The notes: generated from the sequence alone by a model not told the origin. A stretch of 64,000 nt of DNA from QWPN01 sp044238145 (GCA_044238145.1 JBIIDT010000006.1:5974-69973); one strand, 5' to 3'. Shown: positions 15,313 through 24,356, numbered from the stretch's first letter. Numbers and translations are program-made.

Positions 15313-16806
15313 ATGCCTGCCTTCCGCCGTGCGATCGTCCTCGCCCTTCCGCTCCTGGCCGCCGCCGCCTCGCGGGCCGCGGACCTGCCCGCCTTTCCCG
15401 GCGCCGAGGGATTCGGTGCGACCACGGCCCACGCCCGTGGCAAGCCCGTGTTCCGCGTCACGCGGCTCGACGACGTCGATGCTCAGCAGAAGCCCCAGCA
15501 CTTCCAGTCACCCGACAAGGTGGGCGGCCTGCGCTGGGCGCTGACCGCGGCCGAGGCGGCCGGCGGCGGCTATATCGTGTTCGACGTGGCCGGCACGATC
15601 CAGTTGCGTCGCGACGCCGAAGTGCCGGCGAACGTCTACATCGCCGGACAGTCGGCCCCGGGCGGCGGCATCGCCGTGACGGGCGGCAGGATCGTGGTCC
15701 GCGGCCGCGACGTCGTGATCCGCAACATCCGGCACCGCGGCGGCCTGAAGCCCGAGGGGGATGCGATCCTCGTCAACGAGCCGGCGGCGAACGTCGTCCT
15801 CGATCATGTCTCCGTGTCGTTCTTCCGCGACGGGGCCGTCGACACGGTGGGGGCGAAGGACGTCACAATCCAGTGGTGCCACATGGGCGACGCGATCGAC
15901 GCCCTCACCGACGAGCCCTACCACGGCCTGCCCAATCTGCTCCGCACCAAGTCCGACCGGATCACGATCCACCACTGCTACTACACCCACGCCCACACCC
16001 GCGTGCCGCTCTTCACGCCCCACTCCTACGTCCAGGACGACTCGGCCCGGGGCGGCCTGATCGAGTTCTCGCACAACGTGATCTACAACTACCGCAAATA
16101 CCCGTCGTCGTTTCCCGCTCCGGATGGCAAGGGCAATGCGATCGGCAACCTCTACGTGCCTGGCCGCCACACCCACGGCTCCGGCACGCCGCGCGGCGTG
16201 ATCGAGGGGGACAAGAACTTCACGATCTTCGTCAAGGACAACATCGCCCTGTCGAGTTTTTCCGACTGCCCGGGCCACGACAACAAGGTGAAGGGGGAGA
16301 GCAACGACCATCACGTGCACCGCGGCAAGGATGCGCCGGTGGCGGGCTGCCGGCCGAATGCCACGCTGCCCGAGACCGCCGTCCTGCACAACCCGCAGCC
16401 GGGGCGGTTCAACGTCGCCGACAAGCGGTTCGCCGAGATTCCGCCGCTCACCTATCAGCCGCTGCCCGAGGCCGTAAGCGCCGTGGTGGCCCTGTTCGGC
16501 GCCCTGCCGCACGACGCCACCGACCAGCGGCTCCAGAACGAGCTGCTCACCCACACCGGCGAGTGGAAGATGAAGCAGCCCGACGACAAGAATGTCTACG
16601 AGGGCCAGGCGGCGCCGGACGCGGACGCCGACGGCATGCCCGACGCCTGGGAGAAGAAAAAGAAGGGTCGGAACCTCATGCCCAACGGGCACGACCTCGA
16701 CAAGCGGTACGAGAACATCGAGGTCTACCTCCAGGAGCGGATGGACCAGCTCGTGAAGGCCGCCCCCGACGTGAGGGCCTGGCAGCGGCTCATGGGCGGC
16801 CGCTGA
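15313..16806 (+). CDS. exported pectate lyase-like protein
   Basis: A 497-residue protein with a signal peptide (residues 1-22). The mature start FPGAEGFGATT is typical of planctomycete pectate lyase C-type proteins. A right-handed beta-helix follows: GGLRWAL, VFDVAGTIQL, NVYIAGQSAPGGGI, VIRNIRHRGG, then a series of Asp/His-rich turns (VLDHVSVSFF, TIQWCHMGDAID). The C-terminus has a short DADADGMPDAWE segment, resembling a calcium-binding type 3 or dockerin-like loop. It probably degrades a pectin-like polysaccharide by beta-elimination; the true substrate is unknown. ATG 15313 has AAGGAA eight bases upstream. Confidence 0.9.
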   Translation: MPAFRRAIVLALPLLAAAASRAADLPAFPGAEGFGATTAHARGKPVFRVTRLDDVDAQQKPQHFQSPDKVGGLRWALTAAEAAGGGYIVFDVAGTIQLRRDAEVPANVYIAGQSAPGGGIAVTGGRIVVRGRDVVIRNIRHRGGLKPEGDAILVNEPAANVVLDHVSVSFFRDGAVDTVGAKDVTIQWCHMGDAIDALTDEPYHGLPNLLRTKSDRITIHHCYYTHAHTRVPLFTPHSYVQDDSARGGLIEFSHNVIYNYRKYPSSFPAPDGKGNAIGNLYVPGRHTHGSGTPRGVIEGDKNFTIFVKDNIALSSFSDCPGHDNKVKGESNDHHVHRGKDAPVAGCRPNATLPETAVLHNPQPGRFNVADKRFAEIPPLTYQPLPEAVSAVVALFGALPHDATDQRLQNELLTHTGEWKMKQPDDKNVYEGQAAPDADADGMPDAWEKKKKGRNLMPNGHDLDKRYENIEVYLQERMDQLVKAAPDVRAWQRLMGGR

Positions 16807-16835
16807 CCCTGGCGGATCGCCAGTCCGGCGGAGCG

Positions 16836-16864
16836 TTGCGACGCGATCGCCACGGAACTATGCT
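16836..16864 (+). promoter_or_regulatory. candidate sigma-70 promoter
   Basis: TTGCGA (16836-16841) and TATGCT (16859-16864) have the ideal 17-base spacing and lie 52 bases before the ATG at 16917. This is one of the best promoter matches in the window, judged only by pattern. Confidence 0.45.
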
Positions 16865-16916
16865 CGCGCCGACGGCCGATCGCTTCGGCCGCCCCCCTCG
16901 CCGACGCGAGCCCGCC

Positions 16917-18395
16917 ATGAGAAGTTCTGCCCGCTCGACCCGCGGCCCGGCCGTTGCGGCCCTGCTCGTCGTCTCCTTGTCCGCCGGTGCGGTCGCAGAG
17001 GACGACTTTCCCGTCAGGGCCCGCGGCAATGCGGCCCGGGAGGGGCGGCGGGCCCGGGTGGCGGAGGCCCCACCCGAAGAACCGGTCGGTCCGTTCGTCC
17101 TCGTGCTCGCCAACGGCGACCGTCTCACAGGCACGGTCGTCGGACTCGAAGCCGGTCGGCTCCGGTTCCGGCCGGACGCCACGGGTGACGTCGACCTGGC
17201 CGTGCCGGTGGCGAAGATCGAAGCCTTTGAACGCAGCCGGCCGGAGGACCGCGTCGAGCCGCGCGGCGACCGCGTGTATCCCGTCGCCGGCGGCGTGATC
17301 CACGGCGTGCTGACGGACATCGACGCCCGCCGGATCGCGATCGACGCGCACCTCGTCGGGCCGCTCGAGCTCGACCTGGAGAACGTCGCCGCCTTCGTTC
17401 GCCACGATGCGGAGCAGCCGGAACGGACGGCGGCCGACGCCGCGCACGAGGTCCATGGATCGGCCGGCAGCCGGCTGGTGGGACAGGTCGCCTTCGGGCC
17501 GACCGGCGTGAAGGTGTCGTCGCCGGGGCTCACGGCCGAGATCGCCCTGCGGGAGGTGACGGCGATCCTGTTCCCGGTCGTGGAGACGGCGGTGGCGACT
17601 GCCGCGGAGCGGCCCGCGACCTGCACGGTCGAACTCGTGAACGGCGGCGAGATCGTGGGCACGGCGCCGCGCCTCGAGGAGGAGCGGATCGTGGTGGACG
17701 TCGGCGGCACGCGCACGGCGGCGGTGCCCCTCGACCACGTGGCCCGGGCCGGTTTCGGTGCGGCGGCAGCCGGCGGCGGCAGCCGGCGGGTGCTCCTGTG
17801 GACCAGGTGCGCCGACCCGGACGAGGAGGCCGCCCACATGGCGGAGGCGCTCGAGGCGGGCCTGCCCGCGGGCTGGAAGGTCGTCGTCGACGCCGACACC
17901 GGCGATGCGGATCAGCTGGCGGCCGCGCTCAAGCCGGCCGGCGTGCTCGTCGTGGCCGAAATGGAGAGCTTCGACGCGGACGAACTGCCGGAACCCGGTG
18001 AGCTCGGCCGGGTGCTGCGTGCGTTTCTGGCCCGTGGCGGGACGGTGGTGCTGGCGGGCGTGAACGAGTCGGACTACTGGAGCGAGGCCGGTGTCGTCGC
18101 CGTCTCGTCGGCGATCCGCGTGGACGACGAGGAGGAGTTCACGATCGCCCGCGGCCATCCGCTGGGACGCGGCGTCGGCGTCTCGTTCGCGGCGGAGAAC
18201 GGCACGTACGAGTACGAGACGGACGACGAGGCCCTGCGGCCGGTGGCCACGCGGGACGGCGGCGGCGCGGCGGTGCTCGTCAAGAAGGCCGGTCGGGGCA
18301 CGATCGTGCTCCTCGGCATGGACTACTACGAGCGGAGCGAGGCCATCGACCGCCTGCTCGTCAACGCGGTCACGCAGGGCCGCGGCCTGCGCTGA
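16917..18395 (+). CDS. exported protein with Sm/SH3-like repeats and an amidotransferase-like C-terminal domain
   Basis: A 492-residue protein with a signal peptide (about residues 1-29). Two similar beta-barrel-like repeats are visible: LANGDRLTGTVVGLEAGRLR (about residues 63-82) and LVNGGEIVGTAPRLEEERIV (about residues 240-260). Both have the 'nG-xx-xG-xxx' pattern common in planctomycete exported proteins. The C-terminal 210 residues begin RRVLLWTRCADPDEE and contain VLVVAEMESFDADELPEPG and GGTVVLAGVNESDY. They resemble a ThuA/DUF4159-like glutamine-amidotransferase fold without an obvious catalytic Cys. The start is ATG 16917; the frame stays open far upstream, but those residues antisense or overlap other genes. 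Function unknown. Confidence 0.8.
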   Translation: MRSSARSTRGPAVAALLVVSLSAGAVAEDDFPVRARGNAAREGRRARVAEAPPEEPVGPFVLVLANGDRLTGTVVGLEAGRLRFRPDATGDVDLAVPVAKIEAFERSRPEDRVEPRGDRVYPVAGGVIHGVLTDIDARRIAIDAHLVGPLELDLENVAAFVRHDAEQPERTAADAAHEVHGSAGSRLVGQVAFGPTGVKVSSPGLTAEIALREVTAILFPVVETAVATAAERPATCTVELVNGGEIVGTAPRLEEERIVVDVGGTRTAAVPLDHVARAGFGAAAAGGGSRRVLLWTRCADPDEEAAHMAEALEAGLPAGWKVVVDADTGDADQLAAALKPAGVLVVAEMESFDADELPEPGELGRVLRAFLARGGTVVLAGVNESDYWSEAGVVAVSSAIRVDDEEEFTIARGHPLGRGVGVSFAAENGTYEYETDDEALRPVATRDGGGAAVLVKKAGRGTIVLLGMDYYERSEAIDRLLVNAVTQGRGLR

Positions 18396-18410
18396 GCGGG
18401 CGCCACCGGC

Positions 18411-19175
18411 TCACGGGCTCTCGGCTGCGGCGGGCTCGGCCGGTTCGGCGGCGGGTGCCGCGGCCTCGACCGGCTCCTCACCGGCTGTCGGCGGCGGGGG
18501 CGCGAACGACGCGGCCGGCTCGTCCTTCCGGGGCGGCGCGAGGGCCGCGGCCACGGCCTTGGCCGCCAGCCGGGCCTCGTCGGCGAGCTTGCCCTTGGGC
18601 CCGCGCGCCGTGACCGTCACCAGCCGGCCGTTGACGAGGAGGGCCAGGCAGGCCTTCTCGACCGGCTCCTTCCGCGGTCCCACCGTCTCGTCGCCGGGAG
18701 TGGCGTAGGCCACGGCGTGGTGGCCGCCCAGCGTCACCGCGGCCGGCTTCTTCACGAGCGTGCTCGCGCCGTCCTGGCTGAAGGTCTCGGCCAAGCCCGC
18801 GGCGATCGCCTGCACGAAGGCGTCGTGGCTGTCCGCCGTCACCTCGGTGAGGCCCGCCGGCGGATCGGCGGCGGTGATCGTCACCGACGGATGGCTCTTC
18901 TGGGCCGTCGGCGTGTAGCGGACGAGGTAGTCCTTCGACCGGGGGCCGCGGGCCCACCCCTGCGGCGACGCCACGGCCAGCCGCCCCGCGTCGACGACGA
19001 CCGCCGTGGCCGGATCGACCGGGGGCAGCTTCTCCTCCGGCGCCGGGGCGGCCGCTGCCGCCCCGGGTTTCTTCGCCTTCGTCTTCTTCTTCGCCGCCGG
19101 TTCGGCGCAGCCCGCGACCATGCCGAGCACGGCCGTGGCGACGAGGCACGCGGTGGCGAAGCGGCGGCTGGTCAC
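18411..19175 (-). CDS. lipoprotein of unknown function
   Basis: A 254-residue protein with a lipoprotein signal ending LGMVAGC, giving the lipidated Cys near residue 23. A Lys/Ala/Pro-rich linker follows, then a globular domain (about residues 55-215) with AVASPQGWARG and VTLGGHHAVAYATPGD, and a Pro/Ala/Glu tail. The middle region resembles proteins that test for a fitted exponential or sigma-factor-linked domain, but I cannot name it. GTG 19175 has GGAG five bases upstream; GTG 19181 would overlap the preceding gene's stop (GTGA) and is a real alternative. It is probably co-transcribed with the lysine-rich gene upstream. Confidence 0.8.
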   Translation of the reverse strand: MTSRRFATACLVATAVLGMVAGCAEPAAKKKTKAKKPGAAAAAPAPEEKLPPVDPATAVVVDAGRLAVASPQGWARGPRSKDYLVRYTPTAQKSHPSVTITAADPPAGLTEVTADSHDAFVQAIAAGLAETFSQDGASTLVKKPAAVTLGGHHAVAYATPGDETVGPRKEPVEKACLALLVNGRLVTVTARGPKGKLADEARLAAKAVAAALAPPRKDEPAASFAPPPPTAGEEPVEAAAPAAEPAEPAAAESP

Positions 19176-19177
19176 AG

Positions 19178-19510
19178 TCACTCCGTGATCGGTTCCTTGA
19201 TCAGCTGGACGAAGTGGTTGGCCCCGAGCTCGGCCGCCTTCTTCTCGGCGGCCCGCTTGTCGGCGTACTCGAACATCGCCAGCCGCTTCATCGCCTGGTT
19301 GAACACGCCCCAGTAGGCCTTCATCCGCACCTCCTTGGCGACCTTCTTGCGGCTCGGCTTCTTGGCGGCCGCCTTCTTCGGCTCCTTGACGGCCTTTTCC
19401 TTCTTCTCCTTGGCGGGCTTCTCCTTGGTGGCCTTCTTGGTCTTGCCGCGGGCCTCCGCGGCGTCCGCCTGGGCCCGCAGCTCCTTCCGGTTCACCACTT
19501 TTCTCGCCAT
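19178..19510 (-). CDS. lysine-rich small basic protein
   Basis: A 110-residue protein. Residues about 20-62 are a Lys/Ala/Glu-rich low-complexity stretch with repeated K-K-A-x-K and K-E-K-K units, like histone H1 tails. The C-terminal 45 residues are well structured in appearance and begin MKAYWGVFNQAMKRLAMFEY, ending HFVQLIKEPITE. The acid-base composition suggests nucleic acid binding, but this is inference. I believe similar small proteins occur in other planctomycetes. The start is ATG 19510; longer in-frame codons upstream lack the family look. It ends at the start of the lipoprotein gene. Confidence 0.8.
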   Translation of the reverse strand: MARKVVNRKELRAQADAAEARGKTKKATKEKPAKEKKEKAVKEPKKAAAKKPSRKKVAKEVRMKAYWGVFNQAMKRLAMFEYADKRAAEKKAAELGANHFVQLIKEPITE

Positions 19511-19650
19511 TGTGCCGTCGCCGTCCTTCCCGTGCGTGGCGGCCCATGCCGCCGTGGAGTGAATGCACCGGGGCGCCGCGGCCGGCCGTTGCCGGCGGGC
19601 CCCCGAGAGGCGGGCAGTATACAGCGGCGCAGGTGGCATTTCGACGGGCG

Positions 19651-19656
19651 TATACT
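19651..19656 (+). promoter_or_regulatory. candidate -10 element for leaderless nadA
   Basis: TATACT ends eight bases before the nadA ATG, which would put the transcription start at or within a base or two of the start codon. No ribosome binding site is visible before the ATG, in keeping with a leaderless mRNA. No clear -35 box. Confidence 0.4.
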
Positions 19657-19664
19657 GGCCCGAC

Positions 19665-20801
19665 ATGCCCGCCGCCGTCGCACCCGCCCCGCCGCCGTTC
19701 CCCGACTACCGCTCGCTGGCGGACGCCGAGCTCGATGCGCGGATCGCCGCGGTCCGCCGGCGAATGGGCGAGCGGCTCGTGATCCTGGGCCACCACTACC
19801 AGCAGGACGGGGTCATCGCCCACGCCGACTTCCAGGGCGACAGCTACCAACTGTCGAAGTCGGCTGCCGCCCGCGGCGGCTGCGAGGCGATCGCCTTCTG
19901 CGGCGTCCACTTCATGGCCGAGACGGCCGACATCCTCGTCAACACGCCGGACAAGGTGGCCGCCCGGGGCGGCCGGCGGGTGACCGTCGTGCTCCCCGAC
20001 ATGGCCGCCGGCTGCTCGATGGCCGACATGGCCGCCATCGACCAGGTGGAGGACGCCTGGAGCGACCTGGGCACCGTGATCGACACGGCCGACGTCACGC
20101 CCGTCACCTACATCAACTCGGCCGCGAGCCTCAAGGCCTTCTGCGGCCGCCACGGCGGCATCGTCTGCACCTCAAGCAACGCCCGGGCCGTGCTCGACTG
20201 GGCCTTCGCCCGCACCAGGCGGGTGCTGTTCTTCCCCGACCAGCACCTCGGCCGCAACACCGCCCGGAAGATGGGCATCCCGCTCGAGGAGATGTGCGTC
20301 TGGAACCCGCACGACCCCACGCTCGGCGGCAACGCGCGGCCGCAGCTCGAGCGGAGCCGGGTGATCCTCTGGCAGGGTCACTGCAGCGTGCACGCGATGT
20401 TCCGCCCCGAGCACGTCGACGCCTTCCGGGCCAACCTGCCGGGGGTGAAGATCCTCGTCCATCCCGAGTGCTCGATGGAGGTCGTCGACAAGGCGGACCT
20501 CGTGGGCTCGACGAGCTTCATCCTCAAGACCGTGGAGGCGGCGCCGCCGGGGTCGAAGTGGGCGATCGGCACGGAACTGCACCTCGTCAAGCGGCTGGAG
20601 AAGAACCACCCCGAGCAGACGATCCGCTTTCTCTCCCCGACGATCTGCATGTGCGCGACGATGTATCGCATCGACCTCGCCCACCTGTGCTGGAGCCTCG
20701 AGCACCTCGAGGCGGGGAGGCCCGTGAACGTGATCCGCGTCGACGACGAGACGGCGAAGTGGGCCGTGACGGCCCTCGAGCGGATGCTCGCGGTGTCGTG
20801 A
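19665..20801 (+). CDS. nadA: quinolinate synthase NadA
   Basis: NadA condenses iminoaspartate with dihydroxyacetone phosphate to quinolinate in NAD synthesis, using a 4Fe-4S cluster. The 378-residue protein shows GHHYQQDGVI near residues 44-53, FCGVHFMAETADIL (first cluster Cys), GCSMADM, IVCTSSNA (second), LVHPECSMEVVDKAD and TICMCATMYRID (third). All are in family order and length is normal. ATG 19665 was chosen; 34 upstream in-frame codons are GC-rich leader with no family match. Neither nadB nor nadC is nearby. Confidence 0.97.
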   Translation: MPAAVAPAPPPFPDYRSLADAELDARIAAVRRRMGERLVILGHHYQQDGVIAHADFQGDSYQLSKSAAARGGCEAIAFCGVHFMAETADILVNTPDKVAARGGRRVTVVLPDMAAGCSMADMAAIDQVEDAWSDLGTVIDTADVTPVTYINSAASLKAFCGRHGGIVCTSSNARAVLDWAFARTRRVLFFPDQHLGRNTARKMGIPLEEMCVWNPHDPTLGGNARPQLERSRVILWQGHCSVHAMFRPEHVDAFRANLPGVKILVHPECSMEVVDKADLVGSTSFILKTVEAAPPGSKWAIGTELHLVKRLEKNHPEQTIRFLSPTICMCATMYRIDLAHLCWSLEHLEAGRPVNVIRVDDETAKWAVTALERMLAVS

Positions 20802-20808
20802 CCGCCGG

Positions 20809-20826
20809 GACGGTCAGGGGACCGTC
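20809..20826. other. stem-loop between convergent genes
   Basis: GACGGTC (20809-20815) and GACCGTC (20820-20826) form a 7-bp stem with a 4-base loop between the stops of nadA and the FGGY kinase. There is no T-tract on either strand. It may slow transcription from both sides, but it is not a canonical terminator. Confidence 0.35.
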
Positions 20827-20866
20827 ACCATGTCGCCCTCCGCGCCGCGGGGGTCGCCATCGCCCA

Positions 20867-22420
20867 TCAGCCGTGGAGGGCGGCGTCGAGAGGTCCGTGG
20901 ATCGCGAGCAGTCTCTTGTGCCGCGCGAAGGCCCGGTCGCACGCGGCCGCGGCCGCCGGTCGCGGCGTGAAGCGGCGCGGGGTTCCCGAGGCGTGAGCGG
21001 CGAGAAAGTCGCCCCAGCCGCCGGCGCGGCCGGCGATGGCCGCGGCGCGGAACCGGGCCAGCAGCGCCGCGCCCCAAGCCGTGCCCTCGGCCGCGCCGTC
21101 GAGGATCACGACCGGCGTGCCGAACGCGTCGGCGAGCACCTGGCCCAGCTCCGGCGTCTTCGTCAGGCCGCCGGAGAGGATGATCTCGGTCCGCGGGAAG
21201 CCCTGCGCATCGAGGAGCTCGCTGCCCATCCGCAGGTTGAAGATCACGGCCAGGAGCATCGCCTTGGCGGCGTTGCCCGGCGTGGCGTTCGCGTCGTCGA
21301 GGCCGAGCAGGGCCGCGGTGCCGCCTCGCGACACGCCGATTCCCGGTTCGTCATCGAGGAACGGGAGCGCCGTGATGCCACCGCAGTCGTCGGGGGCCGC
21401 GAGCACGTGCGGCATCACGGCCGCGAACGCGTCGCCGCCGGCCGGCAACGCCCGGCCGAACATCTCCACCACGGCGTTCATCGCCGTCGTGCCGTTGCGG
21501 AGGAAGACCATGTTGATCGGCTTCCCGTCGGGCGCGCAGAAGTGGTCGATCGCCCGGGCGATGCCCTGGAAGGGCCGGTCGCCGACGGCGTTGGCGACCA
21601 CGCTCGTGCCGAAGCTCATCGACACCTGCCCGGCGTCCCCGATCAGCGAGCCGGCGAGCGCCGCCGGCTGGTCGCCCTCGGCGGGCGCCACCGGAATGCC
21701 CTGCGGCAGCCCGAGGAGCTTCGCCCCGCGGGCGTCGAGCGTGCCGCCGTCCTGCCCGGCCCGCCGCACCGCCGGCAGCAGGTCGCGAAGCGGCCGCACC
21801 CGCGGGCCGCCGGGCTGGGCGGCGACGAGTGCGTCGAAGTCGGCGAGCAGCCGGGCGTCGTAGTCGAGTGACGCTTGGTCGATGGGAAACATCCCCGCGG
21901 CGTCGCCGATGCCCAGCGTCCAGCCGCCGGTGAGGAGGTGCGCGATCCAGCCGGCGGGCGTGGTGATGCGGGCGACGCGGGCCGCCAGTTCGGGGCGGTT
22001 GCGGATCGTCCACAGCCAGCGGGCGGCCGTGATCCGCTTGGGCATCTTCACGCCCAGCCGCTCGGTGAGCTCGTGCCCCTCCGCCTCGTTGCGGCCGTCG
22101 CACCACAGCCGGGCCGGCCCGAGCGGCTCACCCGCCGCGTCGGCGAGCACCTCGCCGTGCATCTGCCCGGAAATCCCGACCGCGAGCACGTCCATCTCCA
22201 CGCCCAGTGCGGCGAGCTTGGCTCGCAGATCCGCCATGGCGGCGACGAGGGCGGCCTCCCAGTCGCGCGGCCGCTGCTCGTAGCAGCCCGCGGCGAGGCC
22301 GGGGACCATGGCGTAGTCGCCCGCGCCTGTGGCGCGGATCCGCATCGCTTCGTCGGTGAAGATCACCGACAGGCCCTGCGTGCCGGCGTCGATGCCCAGG
22401 GTGCCCTGTGTCGTGGTCAT
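20867..22420 (-). CDS. FGGY-family carbohydrate kinase (xylulokinase-like)
   Basis: A 517-residue sugar kinase. The N-terminal phosphate-1 motif reads IDAGTQGLSVIF (about residues 9-20). The GISGQMHGEVL block (about residues 82-92) is typical of xylulokinases. The catalytic Asp lies in AEGDQPAALAG, the phosphate-2 motif is SFGTSVVANA, and ILSGGLTKTPELGQVLADAF marks the adenine-binding end. It lies 134 bases after the isomerase-like gene on the same strand, so the pair probably converts an aldose to a ketose and then phosphorylates it. The exact sugar is not readable from sequence. Confidence 0.92.
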   Translation of the reverse strand: MTTTQGTLGIDAGTQGLSVIFTDEAMRIRATGAGDYAMVPGLAAGCYEQRPRDWEAALVAAMADLRAKLAALGVEMDVLAVGISGQMHGEVLADAAGEPLGPARLWCDGRNEAEGHELTERLGVKMPKRITAARWLWTIRNRPELAARVARITTPAGWIAHLLTGGWTLGIGDAAGMFPIDQASLDYDARLLADFDALVAAQPGGPRVRPLRDLLPAVRRAGQDGGTLDARGAKLLGLPQGIPVAPAEGDQPAALAGSLIGDAGQVSMSFGTSVVANAVGDRPFQGIARAIDHFCAPDGKPINMVFLRNGTTAMNAVVEMFGRALPAGGDAFAAVMPHVLAAPDDCGGITALPFLDDEPGIGVSRGGTAALLGLDDANATPGNAAKAMLLAVIFNLRMGSELLDAQGFPRTEIILSGGLTKTPELGQVLADAFGTPVVILDGAAEGTAWGAALLARFRAAAIAGRAGGWGDFLAAHASGTPRRFTPRPAAAAACDRAFARHKRLLAIHGPLDAALHG

Positions 22421-22500
22421 GGGTGGTGGTTCCGCGGGTCGTGCGCGCGTGGCGCGGTTCAAGTATGGACTGCATACTGTAGCGGCTGACCACCATGAAG

Positions 22501-22520
22501 CCCCGGGCGCGAGCCCGGGG
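22501..22520. other. perfect GC stem-loop between isomerase and kinase genes
   Basis: CCCCGGGC (22501-22508) and GCCCGGGG (22513-22520) form an 8-bp stem closed by GCGA (plus) or TCGC (minus). It lies between the two minus-strand sugar genes. There is no T-tract, so it is more likely an intercistronic processing or stability element than a terminator. Confidence 0.45.
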
Positions 22521-22554
22521 ATCCGGCGATCGCAGACCGCCGCTCCAGCGGGAC

Positions 22555-24243
22555 TCAGGCGTCCCAGCGGACGGACGGTGCCCCGCCCGGGCCGCGGGTG
22601 CCGCACATCGCGACCTCGATCCCCAGGGCGCGGGCGCAGGCGGCCTTCGCCAGGGCCGCCCGGTCGGCGCCGGCGGCGTCGCGGGCGTAGGCCACCTGCA
22701 CGTGGTTGGCCTTGTGGCGGGCCATCAATTGGTCGCGGGAAACGCCGTACGTGACGGCGTGCATGATCGGCCACTGCGGCGTCGTGGCGTCGAGCCGGCG
22801 GCGGGTCTCCGCGGGCGGCAGCTTCACGACCTGCGCCCGGCCGATGTCCATGCGGAGTTTCTCCGCGGCCCCCGTGCCGTCGACCCAGATCCGGCTCCAC
22901 ACGATCTCGCCGGGCTTGCTCACGCCGGAGAGCGTGCTGCCGCCGAGGCGGAAGTACATCGGCGGCTGGCGGAAGCCCTCCGCCCCCTTCCAGCCGCCGC
23001 TGAAGTGGGCCGGCGGCGCCGCGCCCGAGATCTCGAACACCCACACCCACTGGTCGGTCGTGCCCGAGCGGTCCCAGTCGCCCCAGCGGACGTCGTGGAG
23101 CGTGTTCTCCACCGGCTCGCCGAGGGCCGCGTGGATCCGCTGCGTGAGCAGGCCGTCGAGGCCGGCGCACTCGTCCACCTCGTTGCAGTGCACGAGCGGC
23201 CCGCCCTTGAAGAGCACCCGCGACGACCCCGCGGCCGTGACCGGCGGCCGCCGCGAGTCGTTGAGTATCCCCTCCACGAGGTCGCTCGCCGGGAGCAGGT
23301 CCTTGAGGCCCTGCTGATACTGGATGCCGATCAGGTCGCAGCCGAAGCGGTCGGCGAGCCGCAGAGCGGCGACGTACATCCTGCACTGCAGCAGCACCTG
23401 CCGCCGGGTCAGTTCCGTCGCCTCGTCCTTCCCGAAGTGGAATGTCATGCCGGCTTTTTCGAGCCAGGCGAGCACGCCCTTGGCCTCCGCGTCCGAGACC
23501 TGCAGCGTCTCGTGGTAGAGCGCGCTTTGGCTGAGCCGCTCCTTGAACACGCCGGTGGCGTGGAGCAGGCGGTCGGGGACGATGGCGTTGTACATCCCCA
23601 TGCAGCCCTCGTCGAACACGCCCATCAGCGCCTTGCGGCGGCGGAGGTCGGCGGCGATCGCCTCCCCATGCCGCACGAGGGCCGCCGGGATCCGCACGTG
23701 GTCGAGCGGCACGACGTGGCTCGTGTCGTGGTGGATAACGCCGCGGGCGAGCCAGGCGGCGAGGTGGCGGTCGAAGCTCGGGCTCGCGAAGTCGTCGGCC
23801 CACAGCGTGGCGTAGGGAACGCCCGCCTTGGTCAGCGAGCCGTTGAGGTTGAGCATGCCGACGAGGCCCGGCCACTGGCCCGACCAGTTGGCGACGGTGA
23901 GGATCGGCCCCGTGTGCGAGGTCAGGCCCGGCAGGACGTGGTTGGAGTACTGCCAGACCGCCTCGGCCACGACCAAGGGCACGGCGGGGTCGAGCGCGGC
24001 GAAGGCGTCGAGTCCCTCGCGGGCGCTCGCGAGGAACCCGTGGCCGCGGGACTTCGCAACCGCGTGGCCGCGGTCGAGCCGCCAGCCCGCGCGGGCGAAG
24101 GCGGCGGTGAGGTCGGCCTCCATGGCCTTCTGGGCCGGCCAGCAGACACGGTTGGCCTCCTCGCGGAGATCGCCGCTGGCGACGAGCACGGCGCGGCGGT
24201 TCACGGCGGGGTGGCGGGGCGTGGCGCGATGCGGTGCGGCCAT
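22555..24243 (-). CDS. L-fucose isomerase-like sugar isomerase
   Basis: A 562-residue protein similar in length and layout to the L-fucose/arabinose isomerase superfamily. Recognisable features are the N-terminal Rossmann-like start VLVASGDLREEANRVCWPAQ, the central VFDEGCMGMYNAIVPD, YHETLQVSDAEA, FGCDLIGIQYQQGLKDLLPAS and LVHCNEVDECAGLDG segments, and a C-terminal His-rich part (IMHAVTYGVSRDQ, HKANHVQVAYA). Conserved Glu/Asp/His would bind a divalent metal, though I cannot assign each ligand. ATG 24243 has GGAGG eight bases upstream. It is first in the isomerase-kinase operon; substrate unknown. Confidence 0.8.
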   Translation of the reverse strand: MAAPHRATPRHPAVNRRAVLVASGDLREEANRVCWPAQKAMEADLTAAFARAGWRLDRGHAVAKSRGHGFLASAREGLDAFAALDPAVPLVVAEAVWQYSNHVLPGLTSHTGPILTVANWSGQWPGLVGMLNLNGSLTKAGVPYATLWADDFASPSFDRHLAAWLARGVIHHDTSHVVPLDHVRIPAALVRHGEAIAADLRRRKALMGVFDEGCMGMYNAIVPDRLLHATGVFKERLSQSALYHETLQVSDAEAKGVLAWLEKAGMTFHFGKDEATELTRRQVLLQCRMYVAALRLADRFGCDLIGIQYQQGLKDLLPASDLVEGILNDSRRPPVTAAGSSRVLFKGGPLVHCNEVDECAGLDGLLTQRIHAALGEPVENTLHDVRWGDWDRSGTTDQWVWVFEISGAAPPAHFSGGWKGAEGFRQPPMYFRLGGSTLSGVSKPGEIVWSRIWVDGTGAAEKLRMDIGRAQVVKLPPAETRRRLDATTPQWPIMHAVTYGVSRDQLMARHKANHVQVAYARDAAGADRAALAKAACARALGIEVAMCGTRGPGGAPSVRWDA

Positions 24244-24257
24244 CGGCGGGCCTCCGG

Positions 24258-24288
24258 TTGAAACAGGTGGAAGCGGGACAACTATACT
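24258..24288 (+). promoter_or_regulatory. candidate promoter for the WD40 gene
   Basis: TTGAAA (24258-24263) and TATACT (24283-24288) match the consensus well but are 19 bases apart. They lie 68 bases before the ATG at 24357 in the divergent gap. TATAGT on the other strand (24287-24282) could serve the isomerase gene, but has no -35 partner. Confidence 0.4.
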
Positions 24289-24356
24289 GGTGGCGATCGC
24301 GGCCGGGCCATGCATGGGATGGTCCGGTGCGGAGGCACGATTTCCGGAGGCCGACA

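Noticed and set aside
22495..24261. A 588-residue plus-strand frame opposite the isomerase gene
   Set aside because: Antisense shadow; the minus strand shows a coherent sugar isomerase with a ribosome binding site.
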